A DNA stretch of 64,000 bases from Desulfosporosinus fructosivorans. GTDB lineage: Bacteria; Bacillota; Desulfitobacteriia; Desulfitobacteriales; Desulfitobacteriaceae. Shown piece by piece: positions 34,542-43,393 of this stretch. Numbering within the stretch: the stretch's first letter is position 1; each line of letters begins with the position of its first letter. The stretch is from NCBI RefSeq assembly GCF_004766045.1, contig NZ_SPQQ01000005.1, positions 341,173 to 405,172 on the forward strand, read 5' to 3'. Position numbers and translations under genes: made by a program. The notes under the pieces were generated by a model. That model was not told where the DNA came from. It saw nothing but the letters and a program-made list of their open reading frames with translations, and did no database searches.

Positions 34542-35729
34542 TTATCTAGTTCTTTTGTTCGGAGCCTGGCACTTACTTTTCCACCCCAATATCTTCATCA
34601 TCCCAACTGCAACCAGAAGTATAAGAAATGAATAAGCAGCCATTGATACCTGAAAACTAACGGACGCCGCTATCCTGGTCATTATAGGGGGACCGAAAAA
34701 CATACCGACGCCCCAAAAAAGATAATATGTCCCCAAAATTGTGCCTTTTAAAGAATCAGGTACAGATTCGTTCAAGAAGGCCATTGAAGCGAGATGAAAA
34801 ACCCCCAACCCTAGACTTGATATAGCTAGCACCAATAAGATCAACGGGAAGCTGAAGGCTGGCGAAACAATGATCCCAACAGCAGCTATAAGTAGCCCTA
34901 AAATCATAAAACTATTCCGACCAAATCTGTCCGATAATGAACCAGTAAGAATTTGTGAAAGGCTTATAGCTACATAGAACAGTGAAAAAAACACGCCGAT
35001 ATCAACTGCACTAAAAGCCTTTTCTTGTAACAGAAATGCGGGAATTGTTGTGTGTAAGATGCCGTAACCTGCTCCGTATAAAGTGATTCCCATAAAACAA
35101 ATCAACGTCTGTTGCTGTTTTACCAGTTCCAATATGTTTTGATAATAATCTGATAGGTCGATTGTCTGCTCTTCCTTCTTAGCAGGAGTCTCTACTAGAA
35201 AATAGATTACAATCGCGCCCACTAAACAGGAAAAAGAGTAAACTAGGAATATCTCATTGCTGTTTAATCCCTTCGCCAGTACTACACCTAGAAAAGGCCC
35301 TACAGTAAGGCCAAAATGAAAGGCCGCGTTATATATCCCCATCACTTTCCCCTTAGCCAGAGGAAATCTTAGCGATAGCAACGCCGGGGCCAATGCCCAA
35401 ACCGGTGCTTCGCCAGCACCTTGTAAAAGCCTGGCAAAAAATATCATGTTAGAGCTTGTTGCAAAGTAAAACACCAGTCCGGTAAGAAAACATAGCAAAT
35501 ATCCAGCAATGAGTAACGGCTTGAATCCTATCTTATCCGACAAGCGGCCGATAGGAACTTGAAGTAACAGATACGAGAAGGCAAAGGCCGACGCTATATA
35601 CCCAACTGATCGTCCATTTCCATCCAAATCGACAACTCGCTGCGGCAATAGAGTGACTACCATGCCTACTCCGATCATCATTAACACTACCGCTACAACC
35701 AATCCCAAGAGAGTTTTATCCTTAAACAT
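34542..35729 (-). CDS. MFS transporter
   Basis: 395 residues, twelve predicted membrane segments, CAAGGAG before the ATG. The inter-helix 2-3 motif (GRLSDKIGFKPLL, residues about 62-74) and its second-half copy (GSLSDRFGRNSFM) are the classic MFS loops. Similar to proton-driven drug or metabolite exporters. Preceded by a small peptide frame and a duplicated leader, which suggests regulation at the leader level (inference). Confidence 0.85.
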   Translation of the reverse strand: MFKDKTLLGLVVAVVLMMIGVGMVVTLLPQRVVDLDGNGRSVGYIASAFAFSYLLLQVPIGRLSDKIGFKPLLIAGYLLCFLTGLVFYFATSSNMIFFARLLQGAGEAPVWALAPALLSLRFPLAKGKVMGIYNAAFHFGLTVGPFLGVVLAKGLNSNEIFLVYSFSCLVGAIVIYFLVETPAKKEEQTIDLSDYYQNILELVKQQQTLICFMGITLYGAGYGILHTTIPAFLLQEKAFSAVDIGVFFSLFYVAISLSQILTGSLSDRFGRNSFMILGLLIAAVGIIVSPAFSFPLILLVLAISSLGLGVFHLASMAFLNESVPDSLKGTILGTYYLFWGVGMFFGPPIMTRIAASVSFQVSMAAYSFLILLVAVGMMKILGWKSKCQAPNKRTR

Positions 35730-35742
35730 TCAATTATCTCCT

Positions 35743-35822
35743 TGTTCTCTTTTCGAGCCAAGGAGGACACCACCAATTATTTTGTGTAAGCAGGCAATCC
35801 TTCTGGCTAGAAAAGATTGTAT
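35743..35822. repeat. Leader duplication, MFS-proximal copy
   Basis: About 70 bp (GCCAAGGAG ... CAATCCTTCTGGCTAGAAAAG on plus, abbreviated) resembling 35943-36010; both copies lie directly upstream (minus sense) of a ribosome site, one for the MFS gene and one for the 36-residue frame. Confidence 0.5.
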
Positions 35823-35917
35823 TTGGAATTGACGCTACTTACAGATTGTGGTGGTGAAAGCTTATTTACGTAACAGGTAGCCACAACTTGAATCTCCAAC
35901 TTATAGTTGTTTGACAC
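35807..35917 (-). CDS. Possible 36-residue leader peptide
   Basis: GTG start at 35917 with a strong AAGGAGG upstream; sequence begins VSNNYKLEIQVVATCYVNKL and ends at TAG 35807. No membrane segment. It sits between two copies of a duplicated leader, upstream of the MFS gene. Could be a regulatory leader peptide whose translation controls the transporter; no homologue recognised. Confidence 0.4.
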   Translation of the reverse strand: MSNNYKLEIQVVATCYVNKLSPPQSVSSVNSKYNLF

Positions 35918-35942
35918 AATAAAAACCTCCTTTTTTGCCTTT

Positions 35943-36010
35943 CTTACGCCAAGGAGTAACTATTGATATAGCTTAACAAGGCAATACTTCTGGTTTGGGA
36001 AAAGTTATTT
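35943..36010. repeat. Leader duplication, distal copy
   Basis: Second copy of the segment at 35743-35822, sharing GCCAAGGAG, AAGGCAAT.CTTCTGG and GAAAAG in the same order. Confidence 0.5.
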
Positions 36011-36401
36011 TGTAAAGGGACTGCTTTCGTTTAGGAGAAGAAACTCCTTTCAACAATCTTAAATACACACTCGGCATCCGTCATAATTCTTTCATAAGGC
36101 ACTAAATTTTCCAATTAACTTCTATATTTTATTCCCTCAAAATAAAGGTAACATATTTACAACTAAGCATCAATACATTTGTTTAAACAAAAGCACAGAT
36201 TGACTCCTTCTTTTAAGATCCTACCTGCGCTAAAAAGGTACATCTTTTTTATACACTCAAGGACTATCCAAAACTTGAAAATTAATTAAGCGTCTCAAAC
36301 CCTTTATTTATCAGCCTTTCAATCCTCGCGACGACCTTACAACGCCCTGTCTGAGACATAAAGCTACACTAAAAACTTACAATGAAGTAACGCCAAAGTG
36401 C

Positions 36402-36455
36402 CCTGTCACGATAATATGACTATATTAAATATAGTCATATTATCGTGACCAGGGT
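36402..36455. repeat. Long near-perfect palindrome
   Basis: CCCTG and CAGGG caps enclose TCACGATAATATGACTATAT and its inverse, with one bulged C. About 26 bp per arm and a tiny loop. Related, more degenerate elements at 43884-43937 and 34396-34470. Confidence 0.7.
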
Positions 36456-36803
36456 GTGTTTTGGGGTAATGATGATACGGGTGCGCGGAAATATTGTTTT
36501 GCGTAAAGGTAGAACGCACTCATTTCCGAGTGCGTCCATTACCTTATCTTGTATTTAAAAATATATTCCAGTTTTCATTTTAAGTATTTAAATAATATTC
36601 AAAGCCAAATGCCCTACAAAACTCTAAATCTATTTTTACTAATTTGTATTTAGATTTCTATGAGTAATACACAACTTTATTTAGTTCATAATATTCTAAT
36701 TTAACACAGGGGGATACAGCCACAAGTTAGTAGCCCCATTCTTGATTTATAGTTCATTGAAATAGAAAATACTGTCTTATGGCTGAAGTACAAGTTAGTA
36801 TAA

Positions 36804-37901
36804 TTATCTCCACCAAATAGAGTTAGGGTACTCCACCGAGCCTATAAACACTGTTTCCCCAATTTTGGGTGTTGAAATGCCTAAGTTACGTTTTCTCGCT
36901 GCCTTCCTTACCCGTTCAATGGGATCTGTCCAATCATGAAAGGCTAACGTAAAGGCTGACCAATGTACGGGGATCAGAATTTTTCCCTTCACATCAAAAT
37001 GAGCCTGAACTGTTTCCTCTGGCATCATATGAATAGCAGACCATCGTTCATCATATTGACCGCATTCGATGAGAGTTAAATCAAAAGGTCCGTACATTTC
37101 TCCGATCTTTGCAAAATGAGGACCATAACCAGTATCTCCACTGAAATAGACCCGTGATTCTTGCCCTACGATCACCCAAGAACTCCACAGTGTGGTGTCT
37201 CGATCGGACACACTCCTACCTGAAAAGTGCCTAGCCGGAGTACAAACCAATGTCAAACCATCAAGTTTATATTCATTCCACCAGTCGAACTCTTTAATTT
37301 TCTCTGCTTCGACACCCCATCTTGCCAGATGATTTCCAACGCCAAGGGGAACATAGAACTGACTGACTTTGTCTTTCAGTTTCTTTATTGACTGATAATC
37401 CAAATGGTCATAATGATCGTGAGACAGAATGACAACATCGATGGCAGGTAGCTCCTCGAGTTCGATGGGTAATATCTTGCTATAGCGTTTACCCCCGATC
37501 GAAGAAAACGGAGAAAGAGTCTTCGAAAACATTGGGTCTAATAATAATCGTTTCCCGTCCATCTCCAATAATAAAGTCGAGTGACCAAACCATGTAACTT
37601 TTGTATATTTATCTGGCATGATGACTGAATTTAAAGGCTCCACAGGAATTGCCCTCTTTGGCTTACCGTTTGGATTACCTTTCATAAAATCTCTCAATAT
37701 GCCAACCATAGTCGTTATTCGAGTATCCATTACCGTCGGGATCTGATTGATAAACTTTTTCCTGGCAAAATTTTCGGATTGACTTAAGGCGTTAGCTTTC
37801 TCCTTAGATGCTTTTCCACCAAAGACTGGATGATATTTCAGGAATAGAAAACCAGCCAGGAGAATCCCGATAACCAAACTAAGCATAACCCTCAGGATCA
37901 T
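36804..37901 (-). CDS. Membrane-anchored MBL-fold hydrolase (NAPE-PLD/UlaG-like)
   Basis: 365 residues. One N-terminal membrane segment (about 4-22), then a metallo-beta-lactamase fold with WFGHSTLLLEMDGKRLLLDP and the dinuclear zinc motif HDHYDHLD (His161, His163, Asp165, His166), a second His in RHFSGRS, and YFSGDTGY. This combination resembles N-acylphosphatidylethanolamine phospholipase D-like proteins. Full length. A half-site (37993-38006) of the ArsR-linked palindrome lies in its upstream region. Confidence 0.85.
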   Translation of the reverse strand: MILRVMLSLVIGILLAGFLFLKYHPVFGGKASKEKANALSQSENFARKKFINQIPTVMDTRITTMVGILRDFMKGNPNGKPKRAIPVEPLNSVIMPDKYTKVTWFGHSTLLLEMDGKRLLLDPMFSKTLSPFSSIGGKRYSKILPIELEELPAIDVVILSHDHYDHLDYQSIKKLKDKVSQFYVPLGVGNHLARWGVEAEKIKEFDWWNEYKLDGLTLVCTPARHFSGRSVSDRDTTLWSSWVIVGQESRVYFSGDTGYGPHFAKIGEMYGPFDLTLIECGQYDERWSAIHMMPEETVQAHFDVKGKILIPVHWSAFTLAFHDWTDPIERVRKAARKRNLGISTPKIGETVFIGSVEYPNSIWWR

Positions 37902-37992
37902 GATTCATACCTCATTTCTTTTCTGGATTAGACTGCCATCTACTATTTCTTCATTACTACTGAAATGTTATAATTTAATAATTTTACAACTG

Positions 37993-38006
37993 TCGAATCA
38001 TTTGAA
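37993..38006. promoter_or_regulatory. Half-site resembling the ArsR palindrome
   Basis: TCGAATCATTTGAA, with ACTG before it, resembles one arm of the palindrome at 38208-38243 (ACTGTCGAATTATATTGAA). It lies about 90 bp upstream of the MBL-fold gene start. Confidence 0.35.
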
Positions 38007-38029
38007 TTTTTAACTCTGTGATTAAATCA

Positions 38030-38185
38030 TTATGCTGTATTCAAACAACCAATAATATCTGCGACACAACATTCCCCTCCCGTTTCAAAACCCGCTTCAT
38101 GAGCCTCGGCAATTTTTAAATATAATTCTAGCCTATTGGGATTGGAGAGGGCCTTAAATATTTTTGCCATTTTTTTAGTATCCAT
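38030..38185 (-). pseudogene. Truncated ArsR-family regulator
   Basis: 51 residues from ATG 38185 (GAGGGG upstream): KKMAKIFKALSNPNRLELYL followed by CCVADIIGCLN and a stop. These are helix 1-3 of ArsR-type winged helices; the recognition helix (normally ...VSHHLKELVNAGLI) and wing are missing. Too short to bind DNA normally. Confidence 0.65.
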
Positions 38186-38583
38186 CTTATGAGCCCCTCA
38201 AATCTATTTCAATATAATTCGATAACTGTCGAATTATATTGAAGTTTAGTTTATCGCACTCTTCTTGTCAATACTCTTTTCGCAAGTCTTTACCAATATA
38301 GAAGATTCTTGGTGTGAATAAACGCTGGTGCTTTTACGCAATAGACATTATCAAACTCAGACAGGAATATAAATGCGCATGTGCATCCCTATCTTAATAT
38401 ACAATCCTATGTGGTGGTATGCCCAGGCTGGCACTATCCATCCCCCAAGGACACGACGTGAGCCGAATAGGAAAAACCCGAAATAAACACCATAGTAAAT
38501 CGACGTGAGCGAGAGGTCTTGGCATTTTCATTCTAACTATATTAGTGTGAACTGTTTTTGTTCCATTGTTGATGACTAAGCTA
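38186..38583. other. Intergenic region with operator-like palindrome
   Basis: About 400 bp between the ArsR fragment and tetR. Contains the palindrome at 38208-38243; otherwise nothing recognised. Confidence 0.5.
38208..38243. promoter_or_regulatory. Perfect 15-bp-arm palindrome, probable ArsR operator
   Basis: TTCAATATAATTCGA (38208-38222) and its inverse (38229-38243) around TAACTG, placed 23 bp upstream of the arsR-like start. Position and symmetry fit an autoregulatory operator. Confidence 0.6.
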
Positions 38584-39177
38584 TTATCTTAATATGTTTT
38601 TTACGAGAAGTTTGGTATACGCACGTTGGTTATCCGTTTGGTTTAATTCTATTCCGAAAATATCTACAGCTCTATTTCCCAATAGAACCGGAAACGCAAG
38701 TGAGCTTAATAACTGCATTGTTAGCATATAAAGAATAGAATCATTCTCTTCTGGTCTAAGCTGGTGAATCGTATTTTTTATTAACTCTATTCCTTCGAAT
38801 TTCAAATATTCTTGAAAATTGTTGCTTACAGAATGCTCATGTATGCTCTGATGAATTAAATTCTTAACTGGATCAGGATACGTAAACAAAATTTTCGAAT
38901 ATTTTTGAATAAAAATTTCTAATCGCACTTCTGGAGAGTGTTCTTCATCTTTTAAATAATTAAATATTTTCTTCATTTGAATCATTACATGTTCAAGAGC
39001 TTCATTAAGTACCTTTTCTTTAGAACCAAAATGATAGTTGACTGCCGCTATGTTAACACCAGCCATAGTGGCAATTTTTCTGATGGTAACTTTTTGAAAT
39101 CCCTCACTAGCTATAATCTCTAAAGCAGCCTCAATAATTTTTTCTTTGGTTGTAAGATTATTTATAGTTTCCTCCAT
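38584..39177 (-). CDS. TetR-family regulator
   Basis: 197 residues. N-terminal helix-turn-helix: KEKIIEAALEIIASEGFQKV, TIRKIATMAGVNIAAVNYHF, GSKEKVLNEAL (residues about 10-60). A helical ligand domain completes normal family length. Divergent from a broken membrane-protein gene at 39396, with AAACRNNGTTT-like dyads in the shared intergenic region (AAACAGCGTTT near 39208, AAACAATGTTT at 39329-39339) that may be its operators. Confidence 0.88.
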   Translation of the reverse strand: MEETINNLTTKEKIIEAALEIIASEGFQKVTIRKIATMAGVNIAAVNYHFGSKEKVLNEALEHVMIQMKKIFNYLKDEEHSPEVRLEIFIQKYSKILFTYPDPVKNLIHQSIHEHSVSNNFQEYLKFEGIELIKNTIHQLRPEENDSILYMLTMQLLSSLAFPVLLGNRAVDIFGIELNQTDNQRAYTKLLVKNILR

Positions 39178-39306
39178 ATAGTCTAGCCTCTATTCATTCT
39201 TATGTTTAAAACAGCGTTTAGCAGTATCTTATTGTAATATTTTTTTTTTGTCAAATACCATTAAATATATTTAATGTGTTAATCATTGACATTTTTTATA
39301 AATCGT

Positions 39307-39373
39307 AATATTATTTCACCATAGATTAAAACAATGTTTGAAATAACGTTTTAATCTATGGTGAAATAATATT
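39307..39373. repeat. 26-bp-arm palindrome in the tetR divergent promoter region
   Basis: Perfect arms 39307-39332 and 39348-39373 with a 15-base loop that itself contains part of an AAACAATGTTT dyad. Located just upstream of the frame starting at 39396. Confidence 0.65.
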
Positions 39374-39395
39374 GGTAAAGAGGTGAATTTTTATT

Positions 39396-39785
39396 ATGGG
39401 AATACCTACCGGTGACTTTGTTATTTGGGTTTTAGTTTTGGCCTATGGATGGCATATTCTAAAGAATTCAATTACAACTGGAGGGATTGGGCAGGCCAAA
39501 CGTTTGAATTTGATACAAATTGGGATCACTTCTATGTTGTAAATAGCTTTGTCATTGTTTTTGGTTTTTCGGCGCTTTACGCCTGGGCTTTTCACTGGTG
39601 CTTTTCTATTCATACCAATTTCACTTTGGGCCTATTGGAGTGCATACGTAGACAGAGTATTAACAACACACAGTATACTAATATCCTTACTAGGCGGCGT
39701 AATAATCATGGCTTCGCTTCCCCTGTTAATAAAAACTAGGAATTATAAAGTGTTTGATCCCATGAAAAACCAAAATCCCAGATAA
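39396..39785 (+). pseudogene. Broken small membrane-protein gene
   Basis: ATG 39396 after AGAGGTG opens MGIPTGDFVIWVLVLAYGWH; the frame hits TAA at about 39540 but the same frame resumes with FLVFRRFTPGLFTGAFLFIP and runs to 39785. A second frame (39425-39739) also looks protein-like in its first half (NWRDWAGQTFEFDTNWDHFY). The most economical reading is an ancestral membrane protein of about 130 residues interrupted by two compensating frameshifts. Divergent from tetR and ahead of the CocE-type hydrolase. Confidence 0.5.
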
Positions 39786-39857
39786 TTTGTTTTACTGGTC
39801 TAATAAACAGCATAGCTGTAGTTCTATTGAAAAAACAAAATACAGGAGGATAATACT

Positions 39858-41558
39858 ATGAATCAATCAGTTATCAACATTAATGAGACTACCAATCATT
39901 TTTATGGCCTTATCTGGAAAGAAGTACAGATTCCTATGCGAGACGGTAGTTATTTGGCAGCGAATCTCTACCAGCCTGATTTTCCGGGTGAATTTCCAGT
40001 TCTCATAACAATATGCCCATATGGTAAAGACTTGCATTTTTCTCAATTTGCTCCGATTAACCCGACAATTGCAAAAGAATATAGTCAGCTCCAAGACAAA
40101 GGTCCTCTGCTTAGTTGGGAAACCCCAAATCCCGAATTTTGGGTACCACAAGGATATGCATTGTTGCGTATCGACGAGCGTGGTATCGGAAATTCGCCAG
40201 GAAAACTGGATATATTATCCGAATCTCTAAAAAGAGATTACTATGATGCAATTGAATGGGCCGGTAATCAGTCTTGGAGCATTGGCAAGGTCGGCTTGAT
40301 AGGAATTTCCTATTTAGCCATGAGCCAGTGGGCTGTCGCATCAGAACAACCTCCTCATCTAGCGTGTATTGTGCCTTGGGAAGGTACTGTCGATTACTAT
40401 GCTGAATTTTGTTATCCTGGAGGAATTCAGGCCAATGGATTTCTTTCTTTTTGGTGGAAAAACGGTATTTTGCCTCGTCAATACAATCCTGACAAGAAAT
40501 TTTCTGAAGAACAATTAATTGCCAATCGCGTTGAGTTTCCTGAAATGGTGAAAAATACGCCCCTGCGTGATGAATCCTGGATAAAACGTTCTGCTGATTT
40601 AAGCAAAATAAAAGTACCCATTTTATCCGCCAGCAATTGGTTTAGTGCCGGAATGCATACCCGTGGAAATTTCCATGCATTTCAATATGCAGCAGCTGAA
40701 AATAAATGGCTCGAAGTGCATATTGGCAGTCATGTTGCCGGGTTTTATACCGAAGAAGGCCGCGCATTGCAGAAAAAGTTCCTGGATTATTGGCTTAAAG
40801 GCATTGACACAGGTCTCATGAGAGAACCTAAAGTCAAACTTGCCATCCCAAGAGGCGGCAAAAATTATACATGGCGCTATGAAAATGAGTATCCTCTCAA
40901 ACGTACCCAGTGGACCAGATTTTATCTTGATGCCAATTCAAACAGACTTACGAAAGAACCGCTACCAAGAATGACTAGCCAAGATTATGAAGGAGATAGA
41001 GATCAAGAGTCAGCGTCTTGGTTAAAGCCGATGAGGAAGGTGTTTACCAAGGCTGAAGATAGTTCCAAGCGAGTACTGTTTGAAACTGCCCCTTTTGAGC
41101 ACGAAACAGAGATTCTCGGTCCAATTAAACTTCGACTATGGGCATCATCATCAACTGATGACATGGATATTTTCGTGAGTTTGCGCAACATTGATCCCCA
41201 AGGTAATGAGGTAGTTAATTCAGGTGCATTGTCAGAGGCTTTTCCGATCAGTAAAGGATGGTTGCGCGCTTCCTTGCGTAAAACTGATGAAAAACGATCC
41301 ACCGAGTATAAGCCTTACTACACCTTCGATGAGAGTCAGAAGTTAACTCCCCACGAAGTTTATCCTCTCGACATTGAAATCTGGGACAGTGCAATTGTTT
41401 TCGATAAAGGGCATCGGCTGCTTTTAGAAATCGGTAGTCAGAGTCAATGTGGATGCTTTATGCTGGAAACTGGAGATGACCGGATATGGGATGCAGATGT
41501 AACTATATATACAGGCGAAAAGTTTGAATCGTACTTGTTGCTTCCTATTATTCCTTAG
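39858..41558 (+). CDS. CocE/NonD-family serine hydrolase (X-Pro dipeptidyl-peptidase S15 fold)
   Basis: 566 residues, ATG after AGGAGG. Alpha/beta-hydrolase domain with the oxyanion region LITICPYGKD, DERGIGNSPG, and nucleophile Ser151 in GLIGISYLAMSQW; an Asp and His of the triad are expected around 260-330 (a GSHVAGFYTEEG segment is present). The C-terminal jelly-roll domain (about 370-560, ...LRLWASSSTDDMDIFVSL) completes the CocE family layout. No signal peptide. Hydrolyses esters or amides; substrate unknown. Probably the structural gene regulated by the upstream tetR (inference). Confidence 0.88.
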   Translation: MNQSVININETTNHFYGLIWKEVQIPMRDGSYLAANLYQPDFPGEFPVLITICPYGKDLHFSQFAPINPTIAKEYSQLQDKGPLLSWETPNPEFWVPQGYALLRIDERGIGNSPGKLDILSESLKRDYYDAIEWAGNQSWSIGKVGLIGISYLAMSQWAVASEQPPHLACIVPWEGTVDYYAEFCYPGGIQANGFLSFWWKNGILPRQYNPDKKFSEEQLIANRVEFPEMVKNTPLRDESWIKRSADLSKIKVPILSASNWFSAGMHTRGNFHAFQYAAAENKWLEVHIGSHVAGFYTEEGRALQKKFLDYWLKGIDTGLMREPKVKLAIPRGGKNYTWRYENEYPLKRTQWTRFYLDANSNRLTKEPLPRMTSQDYEGDRDQESASWLKPMRKVFTKAEDSSKRVLFETAPFEHETEILGPIKLRLWASSSTDDMDIFVSLRNIDPQGNEVVNSGALSEAFPISKGWLRASLRKTDEKRSTEYKPYYTFDESQKLTPHEVYPLDIEIWDSAIVFDKGHRLLLEIGSQSQCGCFMLETGDDRIWDADVTIYTGEKFESYLLLPIIP

Positions 41559-41632
41559 GGAGTTTCACCACCGCCTGTCGCCATCGTTTTCTTGGCAATA
41601 CGGCACTTTTTATTGCTTTACTATCCGAATAA

Positions 41633-41693
41633 AATTGTAAGCAATAAAACCTTCAAAAGCGAGCATAGCTTGAAGGCTTTATTCGATACAATT
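41633..41693. terminator. Dispersed palindrome, copy 2, also a bidirectional terminator
   Basis: Nearly identical to 12718-12779: AATTGTA, AATAAAACCTTCAA and inverses. Followed by TTTTTT on plus, so it can end the CocE-type gene; TTTTATT on minus could end the peptidase gene. Confidence 0.7.
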
Positions 41694-41701
41694 TTTTAAA
41701 A

Positions 41702-42397
41702 TTATGAAGCATAAAATCGTATTCGATCCTTATCTGTGGGGATTCCGTTATACACTTTTCGCCATTCACCGTCTTTGAATGATTCATACTGCTCAAAAGC
41801 GCAAGGCAGTCCCCTTGCTGAAAGTATGTCACTACTATCCATGAGCTGAAAATGCAAATGTGGAGAAAATGAATTGCCTGAATGCCCTACTTTACCTAAA
41901 ACATCACCTTTTTTCACACTTTGTCCAATCGAAACCCTAATTGAACCTTTTTGAAGATGGACTAATCCGGCATATACATCGTTACTACATTTCATAATGA
42001 TATAGTTGCCGGCAACGGATTGTATATTGTCTTTTCTTGGGTTAAAGGCATACGCGCTCTTTACAGCAACAAACAAATCCGAAAGTAAATGCGCTCTGGC
42101 TCTTTCCTTATAACCATCTTCGGCTTTAACAATTACCCCGTCGCAAGGCGCATATACATCTTGCCCCCAACAGTAACACTTATTTAGAGGAACACCTATA
42201 AGGAGATACCGCAGCCAGTGAACACGATAACTGGGCCAGCCTTTTCTTTTCCAATCCACTTGTAAAAAATCGTAAGCATATCGTGTCCCTAACTGATCTG
42301 TTCCGTGGCTTGGAATCTTTTTGCCCGGCGTATTGGGAGCCAACCATTCTCCCCTTAAAGGAAACTCAACTATTATAGGTTTATATATTTCTTTCAT
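41702..42397 (-). CDS. M23-family peptidase-like protein
   Basis: 231 residues from ATG 42397 (GGAGG seven bases upstream). The LytM/M23 core is present: HGTDQLGTRYAYDFLQVD (metal-binding His and Asp region), APCDGVIV, GNYIIMKCSN, LVHLQKGSIRVSIGQ, KKGDVLGKVGHSGNSFSPHL and HFQ. No signal peptide is visible, so it may act in the cytoplasm, in the mother cell, or need another export route. Follows a deleted ferredoxin gene whose stop overlaps its start. Confidence 0.8.
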   Translation of the reverse strand: MKEIYKPIIVEFPLRGEWLAPNTPGKKIPSHGTDQLGTRYAYDFLQVDWKRKGWPSYRVHWLRYLLIGVPLNKCYCWGQDVYAPCDGVIVKAEDGYKERARAHLLSDLFVAVKSAYAFNPRKDNIQSVAGNYIIMKCSNDVYAGLVHLQKGSIRVSIGQSVKKGDVLGKVGHSGNSFSPHLHFQLMDSSDILSARGLPCAFEQYESFKDGEWRKVYNGIPTDKDRIRFYAS

Positions 42398-42634
42398 TTC
42401 ATACCTCCGCAACATCTAATGATATCCTCAACTTTAACATTAGGATTGTGATATCTTGTACGTCCAATTGTATTTCTGCCATACTCAATAGCTTCCCAAG
42501 GACACCAGTGAATACAAGCAAGGCATGCATGTGGTCATTGACTGAATAACACAGTTTTCTAATTCTTCTTCTAAATTACGGGCAATTTGCAGCGAATTCC
42601 CTGTGGCGGAAAAATAAAAAATCTTAATACCCAT
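42394..42634 (-). pseudogene. EFR1-type flavodoxin/ferredoxin, internally deleted
   Basis: ATG 42634 opens with MGIKIFYFSATGNSLQIARN, the flavodoxin FMN loop. It is cut by a stop after about 32 codons; another frame then gives ACLACIHWCPWEAIEYGRNT and IGRTRYHNPNVKVEDII, the C-terminal 4Fe-4S part of the same family. Some 150 central residues are missing. Clear deletion. Confidence 0.75.
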
Positions 42635-42649
42635 GCAAGCCTACATTAC

Positions 42650-42910
42650 TTAATCGACCAACTGCTTTTCTGTTTTGGTCAAAAATATCTGTAGCGCATC
42701 ACAGATGTCGATGTTCATACGCTCTGCCAAAACAATCAGCCACCATGTACATTCGCTAAGCTTATGCTCCAGTTCAGATACACTATCCCCACCTTTCGGC
42801 CAACGCTCTTGTTGGTACATAGTCAAACGTCCAACCAATCCAGCATCTGTTAGAAAAGCTAGGGCATCTTCTTCTACCGTCCACTCTTTTCCATGGTATT
42901 TCATCTCCAT
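42650..42910 (-). CDS. MazG-like protein
   Basis: 86 residues: VEEDALAFLTDAGLVGRLTM, SELEHKLSECTWWLIVLAER and MNIDICDALQIFLTKTEKQL follow the helix pattern of MazG-like NTP pyrophosphohydrolases (E..K..E/D spacing). Slightly shorter than usual. The first ATG has no clear ribosome site. Family role: hydrolysis of non-canonical or excess nucleotides. Confidence 0.7.
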   Translation of the reverse strand: MEMKYHGKEWTVEEDALAFLTDAGLVGRLTMYQQERWPKGGDSVSELEHKLSECTWWLIVLAERMNIDICDALQIFLTKTEKQLVD

Positions 42911-43104
42911 TTATGATGATTTTCTCTTATAAAATTTATTATCTTTCAAACTTTCCTCCATATCTTTGTAAATTTTTCTTTTCAGTAGAATGAGTTTATA
43001 TCCATATATAATCAAGGCAATTCTCTTGTCTACCTAAAGCATTTGTTTTACGTCTGAAATCGTTATTTCTAATACTCTGTTCAAAAATGTAAATTTATCT
43101 TTCA

Positions 43105-43393
43105 TCATATCAAATTCCATTCCTGGTCAAAAAATCTTGCCGTTCCTTCCACAACAAAGCCTGTTCCTTGATAATCATTATAACCTAATACATTTTTACT
43201 GCCTAATGCCATCTTTACTTTATTATTCACATTTACGTTTTTCTCTGTTCTACGCATTATTCCAGCTGGAATAAGAATTCTTTCATCTTTTGTCACTACC
43301 AAATAAGAGTTCCATTCATTTACGATGTGTGGTTCACCTTCACCCCATGTTACAATAGTTACGATACCTTCATTTTAATTTTTCTGTAAGCAT
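43105..43393 (-). pseudogene. Pyridoxamine-5'-phosphate-oxidase-family remnant
   Basis: ATG 43393 gives MLTEKLK then a stop; another frame gives GIVTIVTWGEGEPHIVNEWN and SYLVVTKDERILIPAGIMRR through NNKVKMALGSKNVLGYNDYQ. This is the split-barrel FMN-binding family. A small deletion after codon 7 and a premature end at 43105 inactivate it. Confidence 0.65.

Larger units (their letters stand above)
35918..36803. other. Long intergenic region upstream of the MFS and peptide frames
   Basis: About 890 bp, AT-rich, containing the distal leader copy and the long palindrome at 36402-36455. No further gene seen. Confidence 0.5.

Noticed and set aside
36230..36250. AGGTACATCT as a third copy of the module regulator motif
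   Set aside because: One base short of the AGGTACACYCT pattern and far from any gene start.
37991..38233. Spo0A boxes (TGTCGAA) upstream of the MBL-fold and ArsR genes
   Set aside because: The core occurs inside a 15-bp perfect palindrome that is better explained as an ArsR operator; kept only as an alternative.
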